This document shows, one piece after another, positions 27,136 to 35,938 of a DNA stretch of 64,000 bases (within the stretch, counting starts at the first letter, position 1; each line of letters begins with the position of its first letter). The notes beneath the pieces are model-generated. The model ran no database searches, was not told the origin of the DNA, and was given only the letters and a program-made list of their open reading frames with translations. This DNA is from Nannocystis pusilla (GTDB lineage Bacteria > Myxococcota_A > Polyangia > Nannocystales > Nannocystaceae). The DNA is taken from contig NZ_JAIRAU010000035.1 of assembly GCF_020073745.1 (NCBI RefSeq), forward strand, positions 1 through 64,000. The letters run 5' to 3'. Position numbers and translations under genes: made by a program.

Positions 27136-28344
27136 TTAAAATTCGAGTTGAAGCGGAGCGAGGCTGCGGATGCGGGCCTTCCTCGCATACCGCTCGGATG
27201 TCTTGCCGCGACGGCGCTCGAGCCCGATCCCGGCGAGCGAGCCGACCAGCAGCGCCGCGCCTGTCCCGAGCAGGAGCATGGCGGGGTAGACCTCGGTCTC
27301 GTAGCCGTGCAGGTCGAGGCGATCGAAGGCCTCTGCATCGAGCCGGGATTTCTGGCGCGTGAACCACGACCACGTCGCCACTCCGGCCCCGGCCGCGGCC
27401 AGGGCTCCGCCGAGCGCGACCTCACCGAGCCAGGCCCGTCGCCGCAGCTCGCCGCGCCGCGCGTTCGCGGTCAGCGACGTGACGATGAACCCCGCAGACG
27501 CCCCGAGAGCCAGGCTGCCGAGCATCATGCCGTCGAGGGGCGCGCGCACGGCGAACGGCTTGCACTCCGTCGAGTACGCGCAGGCGTGCGCCGCAGCGCG
27601 GCCGAAGCCGAGCGCCAGCCCGCCGCCGACCGCCAGCGCCCCGCCGGCGATCCCGGCGCCGAGCGCCAACGGACGCAACGGGGGCTTCCGGCGCGGCGGC
27701 AGCGAGGCCACGGGCTCGCGCTCCGGCGGCGCCGGCTGCCACTGATCCATCACGACGACTGGCTCGCGCGCGGGCAAGACCAGGTCGACCGACTTCTCGG
27801 CGTCTTCGATCCGCAGCTCCACCGTCTCCACCGCATCATCGTGGTCCGCCGACGCGCTCTCGAGCTGCACCTCCCACGTTCCGCTCTCGAGCTGGACCCC
27901 GTCCGCGAGGCGCTCGATCGGCACCACCAGCGGTGCACGCTCGCCGCTGCCACGAAACACCAGCCGCGCGCTCGTCCCGGTCGCCGCCGACATCGGCGAG
28001 ACCGTCACGCGCAGCGTCGTCGTGCGTCGCTTCGCTCGCTCGATCCGCGAACGCGCCCGGTCTCGCAGTCGGTCCTCGACCTGCTCCGCTCCCGCCACCG
28101 CCTCCCAGTGCAGGATGGCCCGCGCGTCGTGTCCCAGCGCCTCGTAGGCCAGCCCGGCGAAGTACAGGTATTTCACCTGGCTCTCGGCGAGCGCCTCGAA
28201 CGCGGCCGCGGCCTCGGTGAACTTGCGCGCCTCGTACAACTTCTCGGCCTGTCGCGCCGGCGAGGTGCGATCCGGCCTGGCCGTCGCCGGCGCGCTCGAC
28301 AGCGCCAGCGCCAGCGACACGATGCAGGCAGGGGCGGCTCTCAT
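27136..28344 (-). CDS. TPR-like protein with four C-terminal membrane helices
   Basis: A 402-aa protein. It has a signal peptide (~1-22) and a TPR-like helical stretch (RQAEKLYEARKFTEAAAAFEALAESQVKYLYFAGLAYEALGHDARAILHWE split across ~30-80). A beta-rich PEGA-like segment (~100-200) ends in ESGTWEVQLESASADHDD. Hydrophobic helices from ~225 to 390 are interrupted by short loops, one with two cysteines (ACAYSTEC). The ATG overlaps the stop of the TlpA-like gene (ATGA). The architecture recurs in myxobacterial kinase-linked envelope proteins. Function unknown. Confidence 0.78.
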   Translation of the reverse strand: MRAAPACIVSLALALSSAPATARPDRTSPARQAEKLYEARKFTEAAAAFEALAESQVKYLYFAGLAYEALGHDARAILHWEAVAGAEQVEDRLRDRARSRIERAKRRTTTLRVTVSPMSAATGTSARLVFRGSGERAPLVVPIERLADGVQLESGTWEVQLESASADHDDAVETVELRIEDAEKSVDLVLPAREPVVVMDQWQPAPPEREPVASLPPRRKPPLRPLALGAGIAGGALAVGGGLALGFGRAAAHACAYSTECKPFAVRAPLDGMMLGSLALGASAGFIVTSLTANARRGELRRRAWLGEVALGGALAAAGAGVATWSWFTRQKSRLDAEAFDRLDLHGYETEVYPAMLLLGTGAALLVGSLAGIGLERRRGKTSERYARKARIRSLAPLQLEF

Positions 28345-29552
28345 GGTCCCACCCTCGCTTCCGCCATCGAGCAGCGCGGCGCCTGCTCTTGCACGTGCAC
28401 GCAGATCTCCCCGCGCTCGCACCCGCAATCGCGCCCGCAATCGCGGCAGTTCTCGCCGCGGTCGCAGCAACCGTCGCCGCAGCGCAGCGGGTGCCCCGCG
28501 CCGCAGTCGCGCACCCTGGCGCGGGCCGACGCCGGCTCGTCCACGCTCGCGTTGATGTCGTCGATATCGCGCAGGAACGGCGGTTCCTTGCTCGCGCCGG
28601 CCTGCGTCCCCTCCTCCTCGGCGCGCAGGAACGGCGAGTCCTTGCTCGCGCCGGCCTGCGTCTCCTCCTCCGCGGCGCGCGACCTCGGCTCGGCACAGGC
28701 GGAAGTGCCCCGCTCCGCGCGCAGCAGATCGATCTGCCCCGACAGCACCGCGAAGTCGTCGGCCTTGAGCTCGCCGACGTGGTGCCAGCGGACCCGCCGC
28801 TGACAGTCGAACAGCAGCGAGATCGGCAAGCTCGCGTCCTTTACCAGCAGCCGGCTGCGCTCGAGCGTCGGGCGTACGCCGCCGTTGAGGCCGTAGTCGA
28901 CCATGAACACGGTGTCGGCCGGCAGCGACGTGCGCACCGTGCGATGCGCCGTCTCGGCCGTCGACGCGTCGTCGACCATGACCGCGACGAAGCGTGTCTC
29001 GGCGCCCCAGCCCTGCTCACGGCGCCCGCGTTCGAACATGTCTCGAAGGCCAGGAAGCTCGCGGTTGCACGGCTCGCACCAGGTCGCCCACAGGTTGACC
29101 AGCGTCACGTGCCTGGCCAGGATCGCCGAGGCCCTCAGCCGCTCGCGGCTGGTCTGCCCCTGCTCGAACCGCTCGACCTCGGCGTCGAGGAAGGCTCGCA
29201 CCGGCACGCCCTTCAGCAGCGCCTCCAGCACCCGCTCCGCCTCTTCTGGTCGGTGCGGCTCGCTCTCGGGCTCGGCCACCGGCGTCGACGCGATCACGCG
29301 AGGCCCCACCTCTCGCCGCGCCGGCGACGGATGGGCCGAGCGCGCCTCGAACTGCTGCAGCGCTCGCCAGCTCCACACGATCACGCCGACGAGCGCGAGC
29401 GTGAGGACCAGTCGCCGCGAGCTGGCCAGCCGGTTGTGACGCGCGCGGGCGTCCTCCGCCTCCAGACCGGCGGTCCTGTCGCCGTCCGCGAGCTCCGGCG
29501 TAGCCGCGTCCTCGAGGTCGACCTCGCGGGCATCGACGGGCGGATCTTGCAT
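28341..29552 (-). CDS. Membrane-anchored TlpA/thioredoxin-like protein with Cys-rich tail
   Basis: A 403-aa protein. One transmembrane helix (~46-62) anchors a thioredoxin fold, with the active site WATWCEPC (Cys159, Cys162) and ELPGLRDMF just after it, as in TlpA/ResA reductases facing the periplasm. A cis-Pro loop follows (DASLPISLLFD). The C-terminal ~110 residues include two near-identical 18-residue repeats (encoded at 28571-28678), then a knot-like Cys cluster (CGAGHPLRCGDGCCDRGENCRDC). Start 29552 lies 2 bp after the upstream stop. It is likely to reduce or shuffle disulfides opposite the VKOR-DsbA protein of the same unit. Confidence 0.85.
   Translation of the reverse strand: MQDPPVDAREVDLEDAATPELADGDRTAGLEAEDARARHNRLASSRRLVLTLALVGVIVWSWRALQQFEARSAHPSPARREVGPRVIASTPVAEPESEPHRPEEAERVLEALLKGVPVRAFLDAEVERFEQGQTSRERLRASAILARHVTLVNLWATWCEPCNRELPGLRDMFERGRREQGWGAETRFVAVMVDDASTAETAHRTVRTSLPADTVFMVDYGLNGGVRPTLERSRLLVKDASLPISLLFDCQRRVRWHHVGELKADDFAVLSGQIDLLRAERGTSACAEPRSRAAEEETQAGASKDSPFLRAEEEGTQAGASKEPPFLRDIDDINASVDEPASARARVRDCGAGHPLRCGDGCCDRGENCRDCGRDCGCERGEICVHVQEQAPRCSMAEARVGP
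28571..28678 (-). repeat. 54-bp tandem duplication inside the TlpA-like gene
   Basis: Two consecutive 54-bp units (28571-28624 and 28625-28678) differ at a few bases. They encode AEEEtQAGASKdSPFLR-type 18-residue repeats, so copy-number change keeps the frame. Confidence 0.8.
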
Positions 29553-29554
29553 CC

Positions 29555-30643
29555 TCACTTCGCCCCCAGCCGACACGGGATCGGCACCACGAACACTGTC
29601 TGATTGATGGTCTGCTTGAGCCAGGACTTCCACCTGGCCGAGATGCCGTCGCCCTGCTCGATGAGGCTGCGGATCATGTCCTGGTTCGACCTGTCCCACG
29701 CGATCGAGCGCGTGAGCACCTGATCGCCGTAGAACGTCGGTGAGAGCTGCTTGCGGTCGCCGAGCGCGAGCAGCTTGATCTTGGGATCGAGGCTGTCGCG
29801 CTCGGCCGGGGACAGCCCCGCGCGGTCGGTGGCCGCGACGATGAGCCGCTCGACCACCACCTTCGCCCGCTCGAGGCTGTACGCGTCGGCCTTCTTGCCG
29901 CCGCGGCTGGCCAGGGCCACCACCAGGACCGCCGACGCCTTCTGCAGCTGCGGCACCAGCGGGAGCAGCGATTCGACGTAGTACTCGGCCTCCGCCGCGT
30001 TCGGCCACGCCGGGGCGTTCACCGCGATCGCAGGCTTCCCGGCCGGGAAGTGGATCGCGACCGTGTCCGGAAACATGACCATCAGCTGGAGGAACTCGTT
30101 GTCGTCGATGGCCAGGCTCTTGAGGTCCTCGGCCTTGCAGCCGCTGAGGCTCCCGCACTTGCGCCCGATCTCCGTGAGGAACCGGCTCACCTGCGCCTCG
30201 TCGCAGATCGCCGGCTCCGGCCGTTTCACGGGCACGTAGACCGCCGTCTCCGGGTCGCAGCGCAGGCTCGGGCTCGGCGTGCAATCGCTGGCGCACGGAT
30301 CGCCCAGCTGGCAGCGGGTCGGCCGTTGCCCGGCGACGCAGCGGCCGGCGATGCAGACCGAGCCCTCGTCGCACGCGTCTGCCTCGCCCTCCTCGCACTC
30401 GTCGCCGCCGCCGCCGCGTGGCTCGGCGCCCAGGACGTGACGCATGAGCTGAAAGCCGAATACCATCACCATGGCCAGGACCACCGCCGTCACCGCCGTC
30501 ACGGCCGTCAAGAAGCGGGTCGAGCGCAGCTCGCTGCGGGAGATCCGGAAATCGTCGCTGACCGGCGGCCCCTGGAGCGTATCTTCGCGGCTCTCGCCGT
30601 CGGGGCCGTCGGAGCGGCCGACAAATCGTCGCATCGAATCCAT
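29555..30643 (-). CDS. Membrane-anchored Cys-rich protein with possible OmpA-like domain
   Basis: A 362-aa protein. One helix at ~43-67 follows a cytoplasmic N-terminus of ~42 residues. The first external segment carries about ten cysteines (CEEGEADACDEGSVCIAGRC, then CQLGDPCASDC). A later region with AVLVVALASRGGKKADAYSLERAKVVVERL looks like the core of an OmpA-type peptidoglycan-binding domain, though the key DxxG is not obvious. It lies 12 bp downstream of the VKOR-DsbA gene and 2 bp upstream of the TlpA-like gene. Its many cysteines make it a plausible substrate of the neighbouring oxidase. Assignment of the second domain is tentative. Confidence 0.68.
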   Translation of the reverse strand: MDSMRRFVGRSDGPDGESREDTLQGPPVSDDFRISRSELRSTRFLTAVTAVTAVVLAMVMVFGFQLMRHVLGAEPRGGGGDECEEGEADACDEGSVCIAGRCVAGQRPTRCQLGDPCASDCTPSPSLRCDPETAVYVPVKRPEPAICDEAQVSRFLTEIGRKCGSLSGCKAEDLKSLAIDDNEFLQLMVMFPDTVAIHFPAGKPAIAVNAPAWPNAAEAEYYVESLLPLVPQLQKASAVLVVALASRGGKKADAYSLERAKVVVERLIVAATDRAGLSPAERDSLDPKIKLLALGDRKQLSPTFYGDQVLTRSIAWDRSNQDMIRSLIEQGDGISARWKSWLKQTINQTVFVVPIPCRLGAK

Positions 30644-30655
30644 GACGTGAAACTC

Positions 30656-31954
30656 CTATTCTTGGACCCGGGCCCGCGCCTTCACCAGGTACGCGGCGCG
30701 GTCGGGCATGTCCTTCGCGCCCTTGAGCATCACCAGCTTTTGCAGCGGCTCGCCGGATTCGTCGTAGAACACCAGGAATGCGCCGGGCGTCTCGGTCAGC
30801 TTCTGCTCCTCCGCGAACCGCACGTGCTCACGGATCTGCGCCACGATCTGCTCGTCGTATTCGAAGCAGTGCTGGAACGCGGCTTCGTCGGCGGCCGGCA
30901 ATCCGACCGCGCGCGCGAAGCCGACGAGGTTCTCGCGGGTGAACAGCCGGCCTTCTACCTCCTGCTGCGCCGCGAACAGCCGCCTCGCCAGCTCGAGGCC
31001 GGCCCCGGGCCGCTGCTTCTCGATGCATTCGACGGCCCGCGCCGCGCGGCAGCTCTCGTGCTCCATCGCCCTCGGGCTGACTTGAGTGCTACCGGGCGGC
31101 AGGCACTCGCCCTCGAGCGGGAAGTGGTAGATCGCCACGCGGTAGTCGACGCTGCGCTCGCTCACCTCGCGCAGCCAGTCGTCGAACTCCCGCGCGCAGG
31201 CGGGGCACGCGAGGTCGACGAACAGCGCGATCTCCCCGGTCGGGGCGGTCGGCCCGGTTTGCAGCGTCGTCCCCGGCAATTCGCCGGAGGCCACGCAGCT
31301 CGGCTTCGGCCCGCTGCTGGCCGCCTGCTGGCGGTAAGCCAGGGTCTGCGTGAGCACCAGGGCGACGAACGTCAGCGCGACGAAACCCGCGGTCGAGGCG
31401 CGCTGGCTGACGCCGGTGAACAGCGCCCGCAGGCCGGCGCGATGGCCCTCGGGGTGCATCCACCACGTGATCAGGAACACCGCCGCAGTGATCCCGTAGA
31501 CGATGACGCAATAGCTGCAGAGGCCACCGACCTTGAGCGCGGCGTAGAGGAACAGCAGCACGACGACGACCAGCCCCGCCCACGCCAGCCACAGGAGCAG
31601 CGGCCGCGCGACCGCCTGGAACCGCCGCGCCCGCCACATCAGGCCGCTCGCGAGCCCGAGCACGACCGCGTAATATGCGGTCGCCACGATCGAGATCGGC
31701 ACGTCGGTGAACACGGTCGACCATTCGCTGCTGAGCACCTGCCCGCACGCGAATGCCCCGCCCAGCTGACACGCCGAAAGAATCGCCGCGTCGCATTCAT
31801 GGGTCGATTGGAACTTCAGCAGGGTCAGCAGCACGCTCACGGCGATGCCGCAACCGCTGAGCAGGCACAAGATCGCCGCGCCGCCGACGGTTGGGTGCAC
31901 CGAGAGCATTCCGGTGCGCGCGTAACCTGACCGAGATGGCATGACATCGACCAT
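30656..31954 (-). CDS. VKOR-DsbA fusion (disulfide bond formation)
   Basis: A 432-aa integral membrane oxidase. The first ~200 residues are a VKOR four- or five-helix bundle: the loop Cys pair is Cys62 and Cys70, the active CxxC is CSYC (146-149), and WSTVF lies in the first loop. After another helix comes a DsbA-like thioredoxin domain with CPAC (250-253) and a cis-Pro region TPGAFLVF. Such fusions make disulfides in exported proteins and pass electrons to quinone. ATG 31954 is chosen because GGGAGG sits at the right distance upstream. It is the first gene of a seven-gene same-strand unit. Confidence 0.92.
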   Translation of the reverse strand: MVDVMPSRSGYARTGMLSVHPTVGGAAILCLLSGCGIAVSVLLTLLKFQSTHECDAAILSACQLGGAFACGQVLSSEWSTVFTDVPISIVATAYYAVVLGLASGLMWRARRFQAVARPLLLWLAWAGLVVVVLLFLYAALKVGGLCSYCVIVYGITAAVFLITWWMHPEGHRAGLRALFTGVSQRASTAGFVALTFVALVLTQTLAYRQQAASSGPKPSCVASGELPGTTLQTGPTAPTGEIALFVDLACPACAREFDDWLREVSERSVDYRVAIYHFPLEGECLPPGSTQVSPRAMEHESCRAARAVECIEKQRPGAGLELARRLFAAQQEVEGRLFTRENLVGFARAVGLPAADEAAFQHCFEYDEQIVAQIREHVRFAEEQKLTETPGAFLVFYDESGEPLQKLVMLKGAKDMPDRAAYLVKARARVQE

Positions 31955-32037
31955 AGGAGAACCTCCCGAAGATTGCACCTGCATGGAAATTCAGCCGACA
32001 AAACCGGGCTAATCGACGACGTTCGAGTGTTCGAGCA

Positions 32038-32051
32038 GTAATTAGAATTAC
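32038..32051. promoter_or_regulatory. AT-rich perfect palindrome GTAATT-AG-AATTAC upstream of the VKOR unit
   Basis: An exact inverted repeat in an unusually AT-rich spot, 84 bp before the VKOR-DsbA start and 11 bp after the preceding stop. A direct repeat GTTCGAG (32021-32027, 32029-32035) lies next to it. It is a candidate operator or promoter region; function inferred from position. Confidence 0.45.
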
Positions 32052-32062
32052 GTTAAGAACAT

Positions 32063-32911
32063 TCAGAATCGACCAATCACGCGGAATCCGGACAGCGCGG
32101 GGAGGAAGTGGAACTGCGGCCGTTCGGGCTGGCCTTGTCGCGCCTTTCGCAGCTCGCGGCCACCGACGACGGTGAGTGTGACACCTACCGAGGCGCCGAG
32201 TACGGCCGTGACCACGCCGGCGGTCAACATCGTCTCGCCGCGACGCTCGAGCGGCGCCAGACTGGCGCGATAGTCATCGTATTCGGCGCCTGCGTATTGC
32301 GACCTGGCGTCCTCGAGCCGCCGCAGGGTGACCGCGCCGCCGATCGCCGCGCCGACTCCGCTCGCGGCGACGAGCACGAACACGCCGCCGGTGATGAGCT
32401 GCGTGCGACCGCGGCGGCGCTGCGCCAGCGACTCGCGCTGTGCTCGCACGAATGTCCCGAGCTCCTGGGCGGCGCGGTCGACGAGCGGCTCGGTCTGGGC
32501 GTGGATCGGCGCGCGCTCAGGATCAGCGCGCAGCGCCTCGGCTCGTCGGAGGTCGGCGTCGGCGCCGGCGAGACCGGCGGGCTCGAGCGGGGCCGCGGCC
32601 AGGTGCGCCTCGGCGGCCGCGAGGTGCAGCACCGGGTCGCGCTGCAGCGCCGCGGTCTGGCTGAGCCGCGCGGCCACGGCGGCGAAGCGCCTGGCGTCGA
32701 GCAGCGGCTCCACCTCGGCCAGCGCCTCGCGCCGCGCCGTCTCGGCGGCGACCAGCGCCGGATCGACACGCGGCGCCCGGGGAGCGGAGCCGCACTTCTT
32801 GCCCTTGCAGCGGCGCTTCGCCGACGCTGCCGTCCTGGCCCGCGGCGGTTGCTCGTGCAGGCCGCCGTCGCTGGCGACGATCGAGGAGATGAGGATGAAC
32901 GCGGTGAGCAT
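32063..32911 (-). CDS. Exported membrane protein with TPR-like helices, family unknown
   Basis: A 282-aa protein. The start at 32911 has AGGAG upstream and gives a signal sequence to ~14. A basic Cys-containing segment (KRRCKGKKCG) precedes Ala/Arg/Glu-rich helices of TPR-like character (~45-160) and two hydrophobic helices near 180-200 and 235-255. The layout resembles the 27136-28344 protein and may belong to the same loose family. It lies 29 bp downstream of the haem lipoprotein gene on the same strand, suggesting an operon with it. Confidence 0.7.
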   Translation of the reverse strand: MLTAFILISSIVASDGGLHEQPPRARTAASAKRRCKGKKCGSAPRAPRVDPALVAAETARREALAEVEPLLDARRFAAVAARLSQTAALQRDPVLHLAAAEAHLAAAPLEPAGLAGADADLRRAEALRADPERAPIHAQTEPLVDRAAQELGTFVRAQRESLAQRRRGRTQLITGGVFVLVAASGVGAAIGGAVTLRRLEDARSQYAGAEYDDYRASLAPLERRGETMLTAGVVTAVLGASVGVTLTVVGGRELRKARQGQPERPQFHFLPALSGFRVIGRF

Positions 32912-32939
32912 GACACACTCCTGTAGGTCGGCGGGTTGG

Positions 32940-34793
32940 CTACTGTGGGATGACCGGCGGCGGCACACACTTTCCGCGGTCGATGTTCGGGCTCGGGGTG
33001 CACACACCATTCGCGTCGAGCCGGAGCGGCCTGAGGTTGAGCGCGGCCGCGTTGGCACAGAAGTTGTCCTGAAACACCTTGCGGTCGACCGGCGCGTTCG
33101 GCAGCTTGTCGAGGCCTGTCAGCGCGCCGAAGTCGGAGATGACCTCGTCGAGCGTGAACCCGAATTCGGCGGCCGCGCGGCGCGCCGCGATGTCACGGTC
33201 GAACGCCTCGTGGATCGCGATCACCGGCTCCTTGCCGCCGACCAGCCGCGGCGCCCCGGTCTCCGCCGTCGCGTTGACGAAGGTGACGATGTCGCGCTGC
33301 TGGGCGGCGTCGAACTCCTCGCGGGTGCCGTACAGGCGGAGGATCTGCTCGCGCTCCGCCGCCGGAAAGGCCGTCGGCTTGCTCTCGACGTACGGCCGCA
33401 CGTCGTCGACCGCCAGCCGCATGCCCTCGCTGTGACAACCCATGCAGCTCACGCCGTTGGTGACGATCGGCGACACGGGGCTCTCGTGATCGCTGACGAT
33501 CTCGGCCGGCGCGCTGTCGAGGCACCTGTCGTCGGCGCCGACGATCATGTAGCCCTGCAGGCCGTTGGGCAGGGTGAAGATGATCTCGCCGCCGTCCTGG
33601 ACGAAGTCGAGCGGGTTGGCCAGGATGTCCTTCGGCGCCTGCGGATCGCTGTTGCTCGCGAAGTCGTAGCTGAGCCAGTAGCCGCGGTAATTGCTGCCGG
33701 GGATCTCGTGGCGCTCGATCACCCGGTTGTTGCGCGACACGCCCGAGGTCTGCATCCCGGCGCGCACCACGTCGGCCGCGTCGAGCTCCTTCTCGCGGTC
33801 GAGGTTGGCCTCGATGTCGACGCCGAGCTGCGCCTCGAGCTCGCCGCGTGTCTCGGGGATGCCGAGGATCGCGTGGTAGAGCGGGGGCCGCGAGGCGGCG
33901 TCGATGAACCAGTCGCCGACGATCGAGAACACCGGCGCGCCGGTCAGCGCCTGCACCACCTCGGCCGACTGGTCCTCGTAGATCAGCGAGTACGGGTTGA
34001 CGTCGACGATGTGGCCCCACAATTCCGCGGTCCACTCGTAGTCGATCAGGTCGATGCGGTAGATCGTCCGCTGCGGGTCGATCGCCACCGGGGTGATGAT
34101 GTCGGGCCCGAACGACAGGTGATTGATCAGCTTGGCCAGCGCGTGGCGGTAGCCGTCGAGCTGCTCCTCGCAGTAGCCGGCGTTGTGCAGGTGCGTGAAC
34201 GTCAGGTAGCGGGTCGTCGCCGCGCGGTCGAGATCGAGGCCGGCGACGTCGATCCGGATGGCGTCGAGCACCGCCTCGGTCGAGATCGGCTCGTTGTCCG
34301 TGCACCCCGGCGGCGTCACGACGCTGGGCGCGCCCTCGGGCGTATCGATCGGAGTGCAGTCGTCGATCCAATCCTGCACCGTCGCGAGCTCGTCCGCGGC
34401 CAGGCGATCGCCGCCCTGCGGCATGTAGCCGGTCTCGGCCGAGAGCCGGCGGTACAGCACCGAGTCCGCGGCGTTGCCGGTGAACACGAGCCCGTCCTCG
34501 ATCAGGCTGTCGAGGTCGGTGACCGTCCCCAGGCCGCCCTGGGTCGCGCCGTTGGCGTGGCAGCCGGCGCACTTCTCGGTGAAGAGCCCCTTGACGTTAG
34601 CCCGCAGTTGCCCGCAGCGCGCGGCGTCGTCGACGGGTACGGCCCCGGTGTCGGCGTCGGAGTCGCCCTGGGCGCTGTCGCTGTCGCTGTCGCTGCCGCT
34701 GCCGCTGCCGTCGATCGTGGGCTCGGGGATCTGGCAAGCGGCGAGTCCGGCGAAGAGAAGCGCGCCCAGGGATTGGTGGTAGCAGGTTTGCAT
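32940..34793 (-). CDS. Cytochrome-c-type lipoprotein with two CxxCH motifs
   Basis: A 617-aa lipoprotein with lipobox GLAAC (Cys20), then a Gly/Ser/Asp spacer. A haem-binding motif CAGCH at 75-79 with a following YMPQGG (possible Met ligand) makes a small c-type domain. A second motif, CMGCH, lies at about 450 in a larger domain. The bulk is not a family I can name; it resembles myxobacterial exported proteins with a planctomycete-type cytochrome at the N-terminus. It probably carries electrons in the periplasm or at the surface. AGGAGAA precedes the ATG. Confidence 0.82.
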   Translation of the reverse strand: MQTCYHQSLGALLFAGLAACQIPEPTIDGSGSGSDSDSDSAQGDSDADTGAVPVDDAARCGQLRANVKGLFTEKCAGCHANGATQGGLGTVTDLDSLIEDGLVFTGNAADSVLYRRLSAETGYMPQGGDRLAADELATVQDWIDDCTPIDTPEGAPSVVTPPGCTDNEPISTEAVLDAIRIDVAGLDLDRAATTRYLTFTHLHNAGYCEEQLDGYRHALAKLINHLSFGPDIITPVAIDPQRTIYRIDLIDYEWTAELWGHIVDVNPYSLIYEDQSAEVVQALTGAPVFSIVGDWFIDAASRPPLYHAILGIPETRGELEAQLGVDIEANLDREKELDAADVVRAGMQTSGVSRNNRVIERHEIPGSNYRGYWLSYDFASNSDPQAPKDILANPLDFVQDGGEIIFTLPNGLQGYMIVGADDRCLDSAPAEIVSDHESPVSPIVTNGVSCMGCHSEGMRLAVDDVRPYVESKPTAFPAAEREQILRLYGTREEFDAAQQRDIVTFVNATAETGAPRLVGGKEPVIAIHEAFDRDIAARRAAAEFGFTLDEVISDFGALTGLDKLPNAPVDRKVFQDNFCANAAALNLRPLRLDANGVCTPSPNIDRGKCVPPPVIPQ

Positions 34794-34831
34794 CGGAGTT
34801 CTCCTGTCGTCGGTCGAGAAGGATGGTGGGA

Positions 34832-35737
34832 CTAGGCGGTGTGTTGATCGAGCCAGGCGAGCAATCGTTGGACCACGCGCGGATCGGGCCGTTCGGCGAG
34901 CTGGTGGTCGCGGAGTGCGGCCGCCACGATCAGGCGCGCGTAGTCGCGGTCGCGCACATACACGGTGCGCGCGAGGCACAGGCGGACGCGGGCCAATTGC
35001 GGCGAGTCGGGCCGCAGGTGGCGCCAAATCGCCGCGGCGCGGCGGAACGACGCCTCGGCCGCCTCGACCTGGCCGGTCCGCAGGCACACGAGCCCGAGCC
35101 CGAGGAGCACGTGGGCGAGCCCCGGCGACCCCTCCTCGGCGGTGCGCTCGAGCAGTTGCCGCGTCTGCTGGAACAGCCCGAACGCCTCCGCGTGCGCGCC
35201 GCGGCCGAGCACGGCCCATCCGAGGCCGGCGAGCGTGGTGGCGGTGAGCGGGTGGTCGGCGCCGAGAGTGTGGTGCTTGATCTCCAGGGCCCCGCGGTAC
35301 AGGCTCTCGGCCTCCTCGAGGCGGCCCTCGGCGCGGGCGATGCACGCGAGGTTGTGCAGCAGCATCGCGTCCTCCACCGTCCATTGCGACCGCACGGCGC
35401 GCGCGAGGTCGAGGCCCAGCTCGAACAGCGTGCGGGCCTCCTCCTTGTCGCCGCGGGCCACCGCGACCACGCCGAGGCGGCCGAACGCCTGCGGCAGGCC
35501 GGCCTGCCCGCGAGACCCCGCCTCCTGGCGCCGCTTCAAGGCGACCCGGAAGTGCGTCTCGGCCTCGTCGAGCCGACCGCCGCACAGCGCGGCGTGGCCG
35601 AGGCGCTCGAGCGCCGTCACCTCGGCGCTGTCGCCGACCGGCTCGCACGATTCGCCGCGAGCCGTGCGGCAATTACGGTGCGCCGGCGAGTAGTAGAGGG
35701 TGGGCGACTCGTCACTCGGGTAAATCTGGGTGGACAT
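34832..35737 (-). CDS. Tetratricopeptide-repeat protein
   Basis: A 301-aa soluble protein, with no signal sequence. From ~40 it is a run of about six TPR units, for example LGHAALCGGRLDEAETHFRVAL, LACIARAEGRLEEAESLYRGAL and LGLVCLRTGQVEAAEASFRRAA. The kinesin-light-chain-like spacing with HPLTATTLAGLGW suggests TPR_10/12 types. It is a scaffold or partner-binding protein. It is divergent from the FHA sigma-54 activator with a 201-bp gap and lies 38 bp ahead of the haem lipoprotein gene on the same strand, so the activator may control this unit. Confidence 0.85.
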   Translation of the reverse strand: MSTQIYPSDESPTLYYSPAHRNCRTARGESCEPVGDSAEVTALERLGHAALCGGRLDEAETHFRVALKRRQEAGSRGQAGLPQAFGRLGVVAVARGDKEEARTLFELGLDLARAVRSQWTVEDAMLLHNLACIARAEGRLEEAESLYRGALEIKHHTLGADHPLTATTLAGLGWAVLGRGAHAEAFGLFQQTRQLLERTAEEGSPGLAHVLLGLGLVCLRTGQVEAAEASFRRAAAIWRHLRPDSPQLARVRLCLARTVYVRDRDYARLIVAAALRDHQLAERPDPRVVQRLLAWLDQHTA

Positions 35738-35938
35738 CGTGGCTCCGTCGTTGCGACGAGGACCACCCTTGCACCCGGCGAACCCGACCTCTCACCGAGC
35801 AAGATCAACGGTTTAGGCGGTCTCGTCGCGCTTCCGCGGCCGCGTCTCCGCGGACTCGCAGCCGCTTTGCGGACGCGAGGCCGCATTCCACTCGCCGTAT
35901 TGACCGGCGCGGACGCGGTGTGTCACTCCTGCGATGCG

